Assembly: GCA_023403375.1 (NCBI GenBank) | Contig: JAEYEN010000068.1 | Span: forward strand, 1 to 12,377 | Length of the DNA: 12,377 nucleotides | Direction: 5' to 3' | Source of the DNA: Bacillota bacterium | GTDB taxonomy: Bacteria > Bacillota > Clostridia > Christensenellales > Borkfalkiaceae | Part shown: positions 1-6,409 of the stretch, piece by piece | Layout: every line of letters starts with the position of its first letter | How positions within the stretch are numbered: position 1 is the first letter of the stretch | Position numbers and translations under genes: made by a program | The notes under the pieces: generated by a model | What the model was told of the DNA's origin: nothing | Seen by the model: only the letters and a program-made list of their open reading frames with translations | Database searches by the model: none

Positions 1-389
1 CCTTTGCATTTAGGACAACTTCTTCTCCCCGTTATACGTTTTTCGATAATGCCTAAATCGACTTCAAGATTGATTACTCTGTCGGGTGCGGCAAAACTAT
101 CTAACGTATGTGCCTGAAAAAGGTTTCTCGGAAAACCGTCGAGCAGATAGCCGTCTTTACAGTCCGGCTTAGACAGTCTGTCTTTAACGAGTTCGACGGT
201 AAGGTCGTCGGGACAAAGTCTGCCTTCGTCCATAATCGACTTAACCTTTATTCCGAGCGGTGTCCGGTTTTTAATATTTTCTCTGAATATATCGCCCGTA
301 GAAATATGGGGAACGTTATATTTTTGCGAAATTCTTGTTGCCTGAGTTCCTTTTCCGCTTCCCGGGGCGCCTAATAATATCAATTTCAT
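1..389 (-). CDS. adk: Adenylate kinase, N-terminal part (cut by window edge)
   Basis: Adenylate kinase interconverts ATP + AMP and 2 ADP in the cytoplasm. I translated this reading frame by hand. It starts MKLILLGAPGSGKGT, with the P-loop GAPGSGKGT at residues 7-15, the AMP-binding STGD at 30-33 and DGFPR at 84-88. The frame leaves the window after residue 129, in the LID domain, just after CPKC (Cys125, Cys128). That pair is the first half of the zinc-binding lid typical of Gram-positive adenylate kinases; the second half lies outside the window. The ATG follows the secY stop after a single base (TAATATG), and an AAGG element for it sits inside the last secY codons, so translation is probably coupled to secY. 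secY-adk is the usual Firmicutes spc order. Identification is secure; only the C-terminus is missing. Confidence 0.97.
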   Translation of the reverse strand, partial: MKLILLGAPGSGKGTQATRISQKYNVPHISTGDIFRENIKNRTPLGIKVKSIMDEGRLCPDDLTVELVKDRLSKPDCKDGYLLDGFPRNLFQAHTLDSFAAPDRVINLEVDLGIIEKRITGRRSCPKCK

Positions 390-390
390 A

Positions 391-1671
391 TTATTTAAGG
401 AAACCTTTATAATTTTTCATCATTATCTGCGATTGCAACGCCTGGTCGAATTCCAGAGCAACCGATACGATAATCAGAAGTCCCGTTGCGCTGAACACGT
501 TCATCAAACTGTTGTCTATCGCTTTGAATATAAGCGACGGAACGAGCGCTACGACTGCAAGGAATATCGCGCCGAAAAGCGTTATCCTGTTGGAAACTCT
601 TCTCAGATAATCCGCAGTGGGTTTACCGGGGCGGGTACCGGGGATAAATCCGCCGTTACCTTGTATACTTTTACTTACGTCGTCGGGATTGAACTGTATC
701 TGGTTATAGAAATAAGAGAAGAACAGTATCAATATGCAAAGGACGACCATATAGGGCCAGGAACCCGTTCCCATATTAACGCTCCACCAGTTGTCGCTTG
801 CCGCGCCAACGAGATTGAGAATCAAATCGGGGAAACTTAAAATCGCATAAGCGAAGATAAGCGGCATAACGCCGGAAGCGTTTACCTTGATGGGAATGTG
901 CGTGGATTGACCGCCGTACATTTTTCTGCCCTTGACTTGTTTTGCGTATTGAACGGGAATTTTTCTTTCCGCGTCGTTAACGGCGACGATTGCCGCAAAT
1001 ATAACGATTGCAGCAACGACAAAGCCGATGATAACCCAGATAGAAGAATCGTTCCAATTCTGGAAAAGTCCTAAAATCGAAGTACCGGCAGTTGCCAGAA
1101 TACCCGCGAAGATAAGGAGAGAAATACCGTTGGATACGCCGTAGTCGGTTATTCTTTCGCCAAGCCACATCGTTAATGCCGCGCCTGCGGTATAAACGAT
1201 TACCAGGAACGTATAACTTAAATATTCAAGCGCAACGCTGTCGCCTGCGGTATTGAAGATTTTCGTCGTATCGATAGACGACGAGAAACCCGCGATAATA
1301 CCGATTGCCTGAGCGATTGCAAGAATTAAAGTAAGTATTCTGGTATAGGTGTTAAGTTTTTTTCTACCCTCTTCACCCTGTTTAGACAATCTTTCCAAGG
1401 CGGGGATACCGACGGTTAAAAGTTGAATAATGATTGATGCGTTGATATACGGTCCGATACCCATAGCGAAGAACGTACCGTATTGTAACGCGCCGCCGGA
1501 TACCGCACTCATAATATTCAAGAAGTTATAATTTTCCAAATCGGTGAACATGTCGACACCGGGAACCGGTATATAACAACCAAGCCTATAAATAAACAAC
1601 AGTGCTATGGTTATCAATATTTTGCGTCTTACTTCTTTAATTTTGAACGCATTAACTATTGTCTGCCACAT
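391..1671 (-). CDS. secY: Preprotein translocase channel subunit SecY
   Basis: SecY is the ten-helix pore of the Sec translocon, which moves unfolded proteins across the cytoplasmic membrane or inserts them into it with SecE, SecG and SecA or the ribosome. The 426-residue length is normal. Hydrophobic segments fall near residues 17-35, 68-88, 111-129, 148-168, 182-203, 211-231, 264-288, 305-323, 362-382 and 388-408. The plug region lies between helices 1 and 2 (about 51-68). Cytoplasmic loop signatures are present: LSKQGEEGRKKL near 95-106, the ERKIPVQYAKQVKGR loop near 235-249, and GFIPGTRPG near 341-349 in the SecA/ribosome-contacting C5 loop. GGGAGG stands 6 nt before the ATG. The gene lies 21 nt after rplO and 1 nt before adk, the canonical spc-operon position. 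Confidence 0.99.
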   Translation of the reverse strand: MWQTIVNAFKIKEVRRKILITIALLFIYRLGCYIPVPGVDMFTDLENYNFLNIMSAVSGGALQYGTFFAMGIGPYINASIIIQLLTVGIPALERLSKQGEEGRKKLNTYTRILTLILAIAQAIGIIAGFSSSIDTTKIFNTAGDSVALEYLSYTFLVIVYTAGAALTMWLGERITDYGVSNGISLLIFAGILATAGTSILGLFQNWNDSSIWVIIGFVVAAIVIFAAIVAVNDAERKIPVQYAKQVKGRKMYGGQSTHIPIKVNASGVMPLIFAYAILSFPDLILNLVGAASDNWWSVNMGTGSWPYMVVLCILILFFSYFYNQIQFNPDDVSKSIQGNGGFIPGTRPGKPTADYLRRVSNRITLFGAIFLAVVALVPSLIFKAIDNSLMNVFSATGLLIIVSVALEFDQALQSQIMMKNYKGFLK

Positions 1672-1692
1672 TTTAGCCTCCCGTTAAAGGAT

Positions 1693-2139
1693 TTAGATTT
1701 GTTCAGCCTTGCCGCCGACCTTTTCGATAGCCTCTTTTGCACTAGCAGAGAAAGCCGCTGCTTTTACGGTAAGCGCTTTGGTAAGCGTTCCGTTGCCGAG
1801 AACTTTAAGACCAACGCCGTCTTTAACGACTTTGATAAGACCGTTGTCTGCCAAAGTCTGCATATCTACGACTGCGCCCGCTTCGAAATTCTCTAAAACA
1901 GAGAGATTTACAATGCTGTAAGATTTTTTGAAATTATTGTTAAAGCCGCGTTTGGGAACACGTCTGATTAAAGGCATCTGACCGCCTTCAAATCCGGGAC
2001 GAACACCGCCGCCGCTTCTTGCCCATTGACCTTTATGTCCCTTGCCGCTGGTTTTACCGAGACCGGAACCGATACCTCTGCCTAATCTTTTTCTGGAAGT
2101 GGTAGCGCCTTCTGCGGGACTTAATGTATCTATTCTCAT
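1693..2139 (-). CDS. rplO: 50S ribosomal protein uL15
   Basis: uL15 is a late-assembling 50S protein that threads a long basic N-terminal arm into 23S rRNA. The 148-residue product has the family's Gly/Arg-rich start (RKRLGRGIGSGLGKTSGKGHKG near 17-38), then SGGGVRPGFEGGQMPL near 42-57 and a globular C-terminal half. A Trp follows the GHKGQ motif where Asn is common in relatives I recall, a minor variation. The ATG is preceded by AAGGAG at about 7 nt. It sits between rpmD (36 nt) and secY (21 nt), the standard order. Confidence 0.98.
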   Translation of the reverse strand: MRIDTLSPAEGATTSRKRLGRGIGSGLGKTSGKGHKGQWARSGGGVRPGFEGGQMPLIRRVPKRGFNNNFKKSYSIVNLSVLENFEAGAVVDMQTLADNGLIKVVKDGVGLKVLGNGTLTKALTVKAAAFSASAKEAIEKVGGKAEQI

Positions 2140-2175
2140 TTTTTTGCTCCTTCTTTATGCTTTTACGTTAAAGGC

Positions 2176-2370
2176 TTAAACTCTTTCGACTTTAACAAGA
2201 TATTTAACCTTGTCAATCATACCGAGAATTGCGGGGTTTTCTTCAACAACGTTGAAAGAACGAATCTTTTTAAGACCTAACGCTTCTACAATCTTTTTAT
2301 GATTGGGAAGAATTGCTATCGTGCTTTTTACAAGAGTGATTTTAATCTTGTTTGCTTGTTTCTTTGCCAT
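2176..2370 (-). CDS. rpmD: 50S ribosomal protein uL30
   Basis: uL30 is a small 50S protein absent from some bacteria. The 64-residue frame has the family pattern: a basic start, KITLVKS near residues 9-15, VEALGLKKI near 28-36, PAILGMIDKV near 46-55 and LVKVERV at the end. The conserved glycine usually found after KSxI is replaced by Ala (KSTIAIL), a small departure from relatives I know. AAGGAGG lies about 9 nt before the ATG. It is 14 nt after rpsE and 36 nt before rplO, as expected for spc operons. Confidence 0.97.
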   Translation of the reverse strand: MAKKQANKIKITLVKSTIAILPNHKKIVEALGLKKIRSFNVVEENPAILGMIDKVKYLVKVERV

Positions 2371-2384
2371 AAAAAGTTTCCTCC

Positions 2385-2906
2385 TTAGCCCTTGATTTCT
2401 TCTACGGACTTGCCGCGAATCGCCGCTATTTCTTCTGCGGTTCTCAGTTCTTTAAGTCCTTCAATCGCCGCTTTAACGCAGTTAATGGGGTTGTTGGAAC
2501 CGTGAGATTTAGTTCTGATGTTTTTAATGCCTACCGCTTCCATAACCGCACGGACGGGGCCGCCCGCTATAACGCCGGTACCTTCTTCGGCGGGCATCAT
2601 TATTACGGAGCCTCTGCCGAATTTTCCGATTACTTCGTGAGGAATACTAGTGCCTAAAAGCGCGCATTCAAACATATTCTTTTTCGCTCTTGCGGTGGCT
2701 TTATCGATAGCCTCGGGAACTTCGTTGGACTTTCCGAGAGCGCAACCGATTTTGCCGTTGCCGTCGCCTACGACGACGAGAGCCGCAAATCTCATATTTC
2801 TACCGCCTTTAACAACCTTGGTAACACGGTTTACGGCGATAAGTTTTTTGATTATTCCGTCATTTTCTTCCGCTCTTTTGGGAGCCCTGTTATTATCTCT
2901 TGCCAT
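2385..2906 (-). CDS. rpsE: 30S ribosomal protein uS5
   Basis: uS5 contributes to decoding accuracy and mRNA entry on the 30S subunit. The 173-residue sequence has the N-terminal double-stranded RNA-binding-like domain (roughly 17-82), with VVKGGRNMRF and VVVGDGNGKIGCALGKSNEVPEAI in order. The C-terminal domain follows, with EEGTGVIAGGPVRAVMEAVG and KSHGSNNPINCVKA. It starts 20 nt after the rplR stop with AAGGAG at about 7 nt and ends 14 nt before rpmD. Length and content are ordinary. Confidence 0.99.
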   Translation of the reverse strand: MARDNNRAPKRAEENDGIIKKLIAVNRVTKVVKGGRNMRFAALVVVGDGNGKIGCALGKSNEVPEAIDKATARAKKNMFECALLGTSIPHEVIGKFGRGSVIMMPAEEGTGVIAGGPVRAVMEAVGIKNIRTKSHGSNNPINCVKAAIEGLKELRTAEEIAAIRGKSVEEIKG

Positions 2907-2926
2907 TTTCGTTTCTCCTTGTAATA

Positions 2927-3295
2927 TTAGAACTCTAAGCCACCCTTTCTCGCGCCGTCAGCAAGGCTTGCGACACGACCGGTGTAAAGATATCCGCCTC
3001 TGTCGAACACAGCGACTTTAATCTTTTTCGACTTTGCTTTCTTTGCAAGAAGTTCGCCTACGGCAAACGCCTGCTCTTTTTTGTCTTTTCCTTCGATAGA
3101 GCCTTTGATTTCTTTATCTAAGGTAGAAGCGGTTACGAGAGTGTTTCCCTTAACGTCGTCTATGAGTTGTGCATAAATGTGATTAAGAGTTCTGTAAACG
3201 GAAATTCTGGGTGCTTCCGCAGTTCCTTTAACTTTCGCTCTTACTCTTTTATGTCTTTTCTGTCTTTCTTGATTTTTATTGATTTTCGTAATCAT
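2927..3295 (-). CDS. rplR: 50S ribosomal protein uL18
   Basis: uL18 binds 5S rRNA and, with uL5, forms the central protuberance of the 50S subunit. The 122-residue protein shows a basic N-terminus (RQKRHKRVRAKVKGT), the PRISVYRTLNHIYAQLIDD strand-helix region near 29-47, and the conserved ending FDRGGYLYTGRVASLADGARKGGLEF. AGGAG lies about 8 nt before the ATG. It is separated from rplF by 96 nt, much more than any other pair in this cluster; that spacer is described separately. A second promoter was not seen there. Confidence 0.98.
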   Translation of the reverse strand: MITKINKNQERQKRHKRVRAKVKGTAEAPRISVYRTLNHIYAQLIDDVKGNTLVTASTLDKEIKGSIEGKDKKEQAFAVGELLAKKAKSKKIKVAVFDRGGYLYTGRVASLADGARKGGLEF

Positions 3296-3323
3296 TTTAT
3301 TACTCCTGATTTAATAACTTTTC

Positions 3324-3371
3324 GCGCTTATAACAAGCGCACTCGGCAGATGCGTTACGAAAAAACGCATC
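3324..3371 (-). promoter_or_regulatory. Two tandem hairpins in the rplF-rplR spacer
   Basis: The 96-nt gap between rplF and rplR holds two perfect inverted repeats. In mRNA order the first is GATGCGTT/AACGCATC (8 bp, 7-nt loop, 3349-3371). The second is GCGCTT/AAGCGC (6 bp, 5-nt loop, 3324-3340). Neither is followed by a U tract, so neither is a convincing intrinsic terminator. AGTGC near the end of rplF can also pair with the GCGCT of the second hairpin, extending the first stem and competing with the second. This may be a processing site, an mRNA stability element or a translational control element. The function is inferred, the pairing is seen. Confidence 0.5.
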
Positions 3372-3391
3372 CACTAAAAGCACTTTAAATT

Positions 3392-3937
3392 TTAACCTTT
3401 GCCGCCCGCTGCTTTACCGACCTTACGTTCGATTACTTCGTCGCTGTAACGAATTCCGTATCCGTGGTAGGGTTCGGGTTCTCTGATTCCGCGAACAATC
3501 GCCGCAAACTGACCGACTTTGTCTTTGTCGATACCTTTAACGACTATTTCGTTTGCAGAGGGGCAGTCGAGAGTGATGCCTTCCACTTCGGCAACTTCTA
3601 CGGGGTGAGAAAAGCCTACGTTAAGAACAACTTTGTTGCCCTGTTTGTTGACTTTCCAGCCGACGCCGTTTACGATTAAGGATTTCTGATAACCTTCGGT
3701 TACGCCTTTAATCATATTTGCGGTTAAAGCCCTGTATAAGCCGTGTTTAGCCTTGGTGGTATCTAATTCGTTTGCTCTCGTAAAGATTAACGTTGCGCCG
3801 TCGACGTTGGGGGTTATTACGGGGTCGTAACTCTGGGTTAAGACGCCTTTGGGTCCCTTAACGGTTATAACGTTGTTTTTGATTTCGACCGTTACGCCGG
3901 CAGGTATAGTTATGTGAGCGTTTCCTATTCTAGACAT
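3392..3937 (-). CDS. rplF: 50S ribosomal protein uL6
   Basis: uL6 has two similar domains and binds 23S rRNA near the GTPase-associated region of the 50S subunit. The 181-residue product has the start MSRIGNAHITIPAGV, VTVKGPKG near 25-31, the inter-domain VNGVGWKV near 89-96, LNVGFSHPV near 105-113, and a C-terminal PEPYHGYGIRYSDEVIERKVGKAAG. The usual motif in that last segment is EPYKGKGIRY, so His and Tyr stand at the two common Lys positions. GVGW replaces the commoner GVGY. Start choice is supported by GGAGG 8 nt upstream, immediately after the rpsH stop (12-nt gap). Confidence 0.98.
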   Translation of the reverse strand: MSRIGNAHITIPAGVTVEIKNNVITVKGPKGVLTQSYDPVITPNVDGATLIFTRANELDTTKAKHGLYRALTANMIKGVTEGYQKSLIVNGVGWKVNKQGNKVVLNVGFSHPVEVAEVEGITLDCPSANEIVVKGIDKDKVGQFAAIVRGIREPEPYHGYGIRYSDEVIERKVGKAAGGKG

Positions 3938-3949
3938 ATTTTTACCTCC

Positions 3950-4336
3950 TTACCAAACGTACGCGAGTACTTCGCCGCCCTGATGAGCCGCTTTCGCTTC
4001 TTTACCGGTCATAATTCCCTTAGAGGTGGACAATATCGCTATTCCCAAACCTCCGAGTACCTGAGGAACTTCGTCAGTACCTACGTATACTCTCAAACCG
4101 GGTTTACTAACTCTTTTAAGTCCGCTTATGACTTTTTTGCCATTTTCGTATTTAAGAGTGATAACTATCGTGCCCTGAACGCCTTCTACAACCTTAACGT
4201 CGGAAACGTAACCTTCTTTAAGTAAGATGTCGGCAATTGCCTTTTTGGTGTTAGAAGCAGGGATTTCTACGGTTTCGTGCTTAGCAGCAAGAGCGTTTCT
4301 TATTCTGGTAAGCATATCTGCTATAACGTCTGTCAT
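3950..4336 (-). CDS. rpsH: 30S ribosomal protein uS8
   Basis: uS8 binds the central domain of 16S rRNA and is an early assembly protein. In E. coli it is also the translational repressor of the spc operon. The chosen start gives 128 residues beginning MTDVIADMLTRIRNA, the usual family start, with AAGGAGG 8 nt upstream. The frame is open a further seven codons to an upstream ATG, but that start would overlap the end of rpsZ and the ribosome binding site. The C-terminal signature GLRVYVGTDEVPQVLGGLGIAILSTSKGIMT and the final GGEVLAYVW are intact. It lies 14 nt after rpsZ and 12 nt before rplF. Whether uS8 regulates here cannot be seen. Confidence 0.98.
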   Translation of the reverse strand: MTDVIADMLTRIRNALAAKHETVEIPASNTKKAIADILLKEGYVSDVKVVEGVQGTIVITLKYENGKKVISGLKRVSKPGLRVYVGTDEVPQVLGGLGIAILSTSKGIMTGKEAKAAHQGGEVLAYVW

Positions 4337-4344
4337 TTCGATTT

Positions 4345-4351
4345 CCTCCTT
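4345..4351 (-). promoter_or_regulatory. Ribosome binding site that fixes the rpsH start
   Basis: On the minus strand this reads AAGGAGG, ending 8 nt before the ATG at 4336 and overlapping the last base of the rpsZ stop codon (TAAAGGAGG). It supports the internal MTDVIADML start over the in-frame ATG at 4357, which lies upstream of this site. Confidence 0.85.
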
Positions 4352-4536
4352 TACCAACTTGCCTTTTTAACGCCGGGGATTTCGCCCTTGTAGGCAAGTT
4401 CTCTGAAACAAATACGGCAAATTCCGTATTTTTTGAGAACAGCGTGGGGACGCCCGCAAATGGAGCATCTCGTGTAGGCTCTGGTAGAATATTTAGCAGG
4501 TCTTTTCTGCTTGTTTATCATTGCTTTTTTAGCCAT
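4351..4536 (-). CDS. rpsZ: 30S ribosomal protein uS14, zinc-binding type Z
   Basis: uS14 sits in the head of the 30S subunit beside uS3 and uS10. This is the short form: 61 residues with two CxxC pairs (Cys24/Cys27 and Cys40/Cys43) that coordinate one zinc ion, between a basic N-terminus and the ending AYKGEIPGVKKASW. The longer zinc-free paralogue found in some bacteria is encoded elsewhere if present. AAGGAG lies about 8 nt before the ATG. Neighbours are rplE (19 nt upstream) and rpsH (14 nt downstream), the usual place. Known biology: the zinc-free form can replace this one under zinc limitation in organisms that carry both. Confidence 0.99.
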   Translation of the reverse strand: MAKKAMINKQKRPAKYSTRAYTRCSICGRPHAVLKKYGICRICFRELAYKGEIPGVKKASW

Positions 4537-4555
4537 TTTTTTACTCCTTTTATCC

Positions 4556-5149
4556 TTACTTGTTTGCGAAAGGCATTCCGAGAAGAGTTAAAAGTTCTTT
4601 TGCTTCTTCATCGGTTTTTGCCGTTGTCGTAAAGCAAATATCGAAACCTCTGATTTTTTCTACCTGGTCGTAGGAAATCTCGGGGAAGATAAGTTGTTCT
4701 TTAACGCCCATTGCGTAGTTGCCTCTGCCGTCGAAGGATTTTCCGGGAACGCCGCGGAAGTCTCTTACTCTCGGAAGCGCGATGGATACGAATTTATCGA
4801 AAAATTCGTACATTCTCGTTCCGCGGAGCGTAACTTTCATACCTACGTTCATTCCTTCTCTGATTTTGAAGTTTGCAACGGATTTCTTCGCGGTGGTCAG
4901 AATAGGTTTCTGACCTGCGATGAGTTTAAGTTCTTCCTGAGCCGTCTGAACGCTCTTGGAATTGTCTTTTACGTCGCCCAAACCGGAGTTAATAGTTATT
5001 TTTACAAGCTTAGGAACTTGATTTATGTTTTTGTAACCGAACTTTTTAACAAGAGCGGGTACAACCGATTTTACATATAACTCTTTAATTCTGTTCGGAG
5101 TTTTCTCGGTTGCAGTTTCCTTAGCAACCTGAGTTTTCTTTTCTGCCAT
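4556..5149 (-). CDS. rplE: 50S ribosomal protein uL5 with N-terminal extension
   Basis: uL5 binds 5S rRNA and contacts the P-site tRNA and uS13 across the subunit interface. The core starts near residue 19 (NRIKELYVKSVVPALVKKF) and contains GQKPILTTAKKSVANFKIREG, VTLRGTRMYEFFDK, LPRVRDFRG, DGRGNYAMGVKEQLIFPEI and the final LLTLLGMPFANK. At 197 residues it is about 18 longer than common bacterial uL5, all of it at the N-terminus, a Lys/Glu/Thr-rich low-complexity tail. The start is nevertheless well supported: GGAGGG sits 8 nt before the ATG and there is no other Met before the core. It lies 15 nt after rplX and 19 nt before rpsZ. Confidence 0.98.
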   Translation of the reverse strand: MAEKKTQVAKETATEKTPNRIKELYVKSVVPALVKKFGYKNINQVPKLVKITINSGLGDVKDNSKSVQTAQEELKLIAGQKPILTTAKKSVANFKIREGMNVGMKVTLRGTRMYEFFDKFVSIALPRVRDFRGVPGKSFDGRGNYAMGVKEQLIFPEISYDQVEKIRGFDICFTTTAKTDEEAKELLTLLGMPFANK

Positions 5150-5164
5150 TTATGTTACCCTCCG

Positions 5165-5551
5165 TTATTTGCTTTCAGCGGTGTCTGCCGCTTTTTTCGC
5201 TTTCTTTTTGGACGCTTTTTTAACTTCTTTTGCTTCTTTGCCTGCGTCTAAGATAGCGCCGCATTTTTTGCAAACGCGAACTTTTTTGTCGCCTTCGGTT
5301 TTATAAGCAACTCTGGTAGCCTTGCTGCAAGCGGGGCAAACAACCAAAACGTTGCTTGCGTCGATTGCGCCGGACTGACTTACGATTTCGCTTACTTCCT
5401 GAGCGTTTCTTGCTTTCTTGTGTTTTTTCTGAACGTTGACTCCGTCAACTACTACTTTATTGGCTTTGGGGTTAGCGACTAAAACCTTGGCGGTTTTGCC
5501 GGCGTCTTTACCCGTTAAAACTAAAACCGTATCGTTCTTTTTAACTTTCAT
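5165..5551 (-). CDS. rplX: 50S ribosomal protein bL24/uL24 with CxxC pairs and Lys-rich tail
   Basis: uL24 is an assembly initiator that binds the 5' part of 23S rRNA; it lies near the peptide exit. The KOW motif is at the N-terminus (DTVLVLTGKDAGKTAKVL, residues 7-24), followed by NKVVVDGVNVQKKHKKA. Two CxxC pairs, Cys72/Cys75 and Cys94/Cys97, are spaced like a zinc ribbon and are common in Gram-positive uL24. At 128 residues it is about 25 longer than usual: after GAILDAG it ends in an Ala/Lys/Glu tail rich in KK pairs. AAGGAG precedes the ATG by about 7 nt. It lies 11 nt after rplN and 15 nt before rplE. Confidence 0.98.
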   Translation of the reverse strand: MKVKKNDTVLVLTGKDAGKTAKVLVANPKANKVVVDGVNVQKKHKKARNAQEVSEIVSQSGAIDASNVLVVCPACSKATRVAYKTEGDKKVRVCKKCGAILDAGKEAKEVKKASKKKAKKAADTAESK

Positions 5552-5562
5552 CTTCGTTCTCC

Positions 5563-5931
5563 TTATAACACTTCGGGAGCGAGCGAGATAATACGCATAT
5601 AGTCTTTATCTCTTAATTCTCTCGCTATCGGTCCAAAGATACGCGTGCCTCTGGGCTGTTTCTGCGAATCTATAATAACCGCTGCGTTTTCGTCGAATCT
5701 GACGTACGTGCCGTCTTTTCTTCTTACGCCGCTGGTGCTTCTGACGATAACCGCTTTAACGACTTCGCCTTTTTTAACCGTACCGCCGGGGGTCGCGGTT
5801 TTAACGCTTGCCACGATTACGTCGCCGATGTTACCCGTTCTTCTGAAAGAGCCACCGAGTACTCTGATACACATAAGCTCTTTTGCACCGGAGTTGTCCG
5901 CTGCTTTCAATCTTGATAAAGGTTGTATCAT
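5563..5931 (-). CDS. rplN: 50S ribosomal protein uL14
   Basis: uL14 lies on the 50S interface and is where the silencing factor RsfS binds. The 122-residue length is exactly the family norm. It starts MIQPLSRLKAADNSGAKELMCIRVLGG, has a basic middle (ATPGGTVKKGEVVKAVIVR, GVRRKDGTYVRFDENAAVII), and ends with GTRIFGPIARELRDKDYMRIISLAPEVL. AAGGAGG stands before the ATG at about 7 nt. It is 11 nt from both rpsQ and rplX. Nothing unusual is seen. Confidence 0.99.
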   Translation of the reverse strand: MIQPLSRLKAADNSGAKELMCIRVLGGSFRRTGNIGDVIVASVKTATPGGTVKKGEVVKAVIVRSTSGVRRKDGTYVRFDENAAVIIDSQKQPRGTRIFGPIARELRDKDYMRIISLAPEVL

Positions 5932-5942
5932 ATCGTGCCTCC

Positions 5943-6197
5943 TTACTTAGCCTTTTCGATGATTTCTACTACTCTCCAATTTTTGTCTTTGGAGAGTTTT
6001 CTCGTTTCGGCAATAAGAACCTTATCGCCTACGCCGCACTGATTAAGTTCGTCGTGAGCCTTAAATTTGTGGGTCTTTTTAACCGTTTTCTTATAAAGGG
6101 GATGTTTGTATCTTTCTTCGATGGATACTACTACCGTTTTATCCATTTTGTCGGAAACAACTATTCCTACTCTTTCTTTTCTTAAATTTCTTTCCAT
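5943..6197 (-). CDS. rpsQ: 30S ribosomal protein uS17
   Basis: uS17 is an OB-fold protein that binds 16S rRNA helices 7 and 11 early in 30S assembly. The 84-residue product reads MERNLRKERVGIVVSDKMDKTVVV, then RYKHPLYKKTVKKTHKFKAHDELNQCGVGDKV and ETRKLSKDKNWRVVEII, all standard motifs. The same frame stays open 26 codons upstream to another ATG, but that would overlap rpmC, encode sequence unlike uS17 and ignore the AGGAG lying 8 nt before the ATG chosen here. It is 11 nt after rpmC and 11 nt before rplN. Confidence 0.98.
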   Translation of the reverse strand: MERNLRKERVGIVVSDKMDKTVVVSIEERYKHPLYKKTVKKTHKFKAHDELNQCGVGDKVLIAETRKLSKDKNWRVVEIIEKAK

Positions 6198-6205
6198 ACT
6201 CAACA

Positions 6206-6210
6206 CTCCT
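6206..6210 (-). promoter_or_regulatory. Ribosome binding site that fixes the rpsQ start
   Basis: AGGAG on the minus strand, overlapping the rpmC TAG stop and ending 8 nt before the ATG at 6197. It favours the MERNLRKERVG start over the in-frame ATG at 6275 inside rpmC. Confidence 0.75.
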
Positions 6211-6409
6211 ACGCCTTGGCCTGTAATTCTCTTTGCCTTAAAATCGTTTTGACTTTTGCAATGTCTTTCTTGCAAGTCGAAAGCGAAGCGGGGTTTTCGA
6301 GTTGACCGATTGCGTGACGGAAACGAAGGTTAAATAACTCTTCTTTAAGTTCTTTAAGTTTGGTGTTCAATTCGTCTACCGTTAATTCGTGAAGTTCTTT
6401 CGTTTTCAT
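6209..6409 (-). CDS. rpmC: 50S ribosomal protein uL29
   Basis: uL29 is a small helical hairpin next to uL23 at the peptide exit, part of the docking area for trigger factor and signal recognition particle. The 66-residue protein has the typical KTKELHELTVDELNTKLKELKEELFNLRFRHAIGQLENPA followed by a basic helix (CKKDIAKVKTILRQRELQ). Its ATG shares one base with the rplP stop (TAATG), so translation is likely coupled to rplP; the GAAGG inside the last rplP codons is the probable ribosome binding site. It ends 11 nt before rpsQ. Confidence 0.98.
   Translation of the reverse strand: MKTKELHELTVDELNTKLKELKEELFNLRFRHAIGQLENPASLSTCKKDIAKVKTILRQRELQAKA

Noticed and set aside
3349..3371. Hairpin after rplF considered as an intrinsic terminator.
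   Set aside because: The stem is followed by CTGCC rather than a U tract, and the operon clearly continues with rplR.
4337..4357. Upstream ATG extending rpsH by seven codons.
   Set aside because: It overlaps the rpsZ stop and the AAGGAGG that serves the internal ATG; family members begin MTDVIADML.
6198..6275. Upstream ATG extending rpsQ by 26 codons.
   Set aside because: It lies within rpmC, its sequence is unlike uS17, and the AGGAG 8 nt before 6197 marks the true start.
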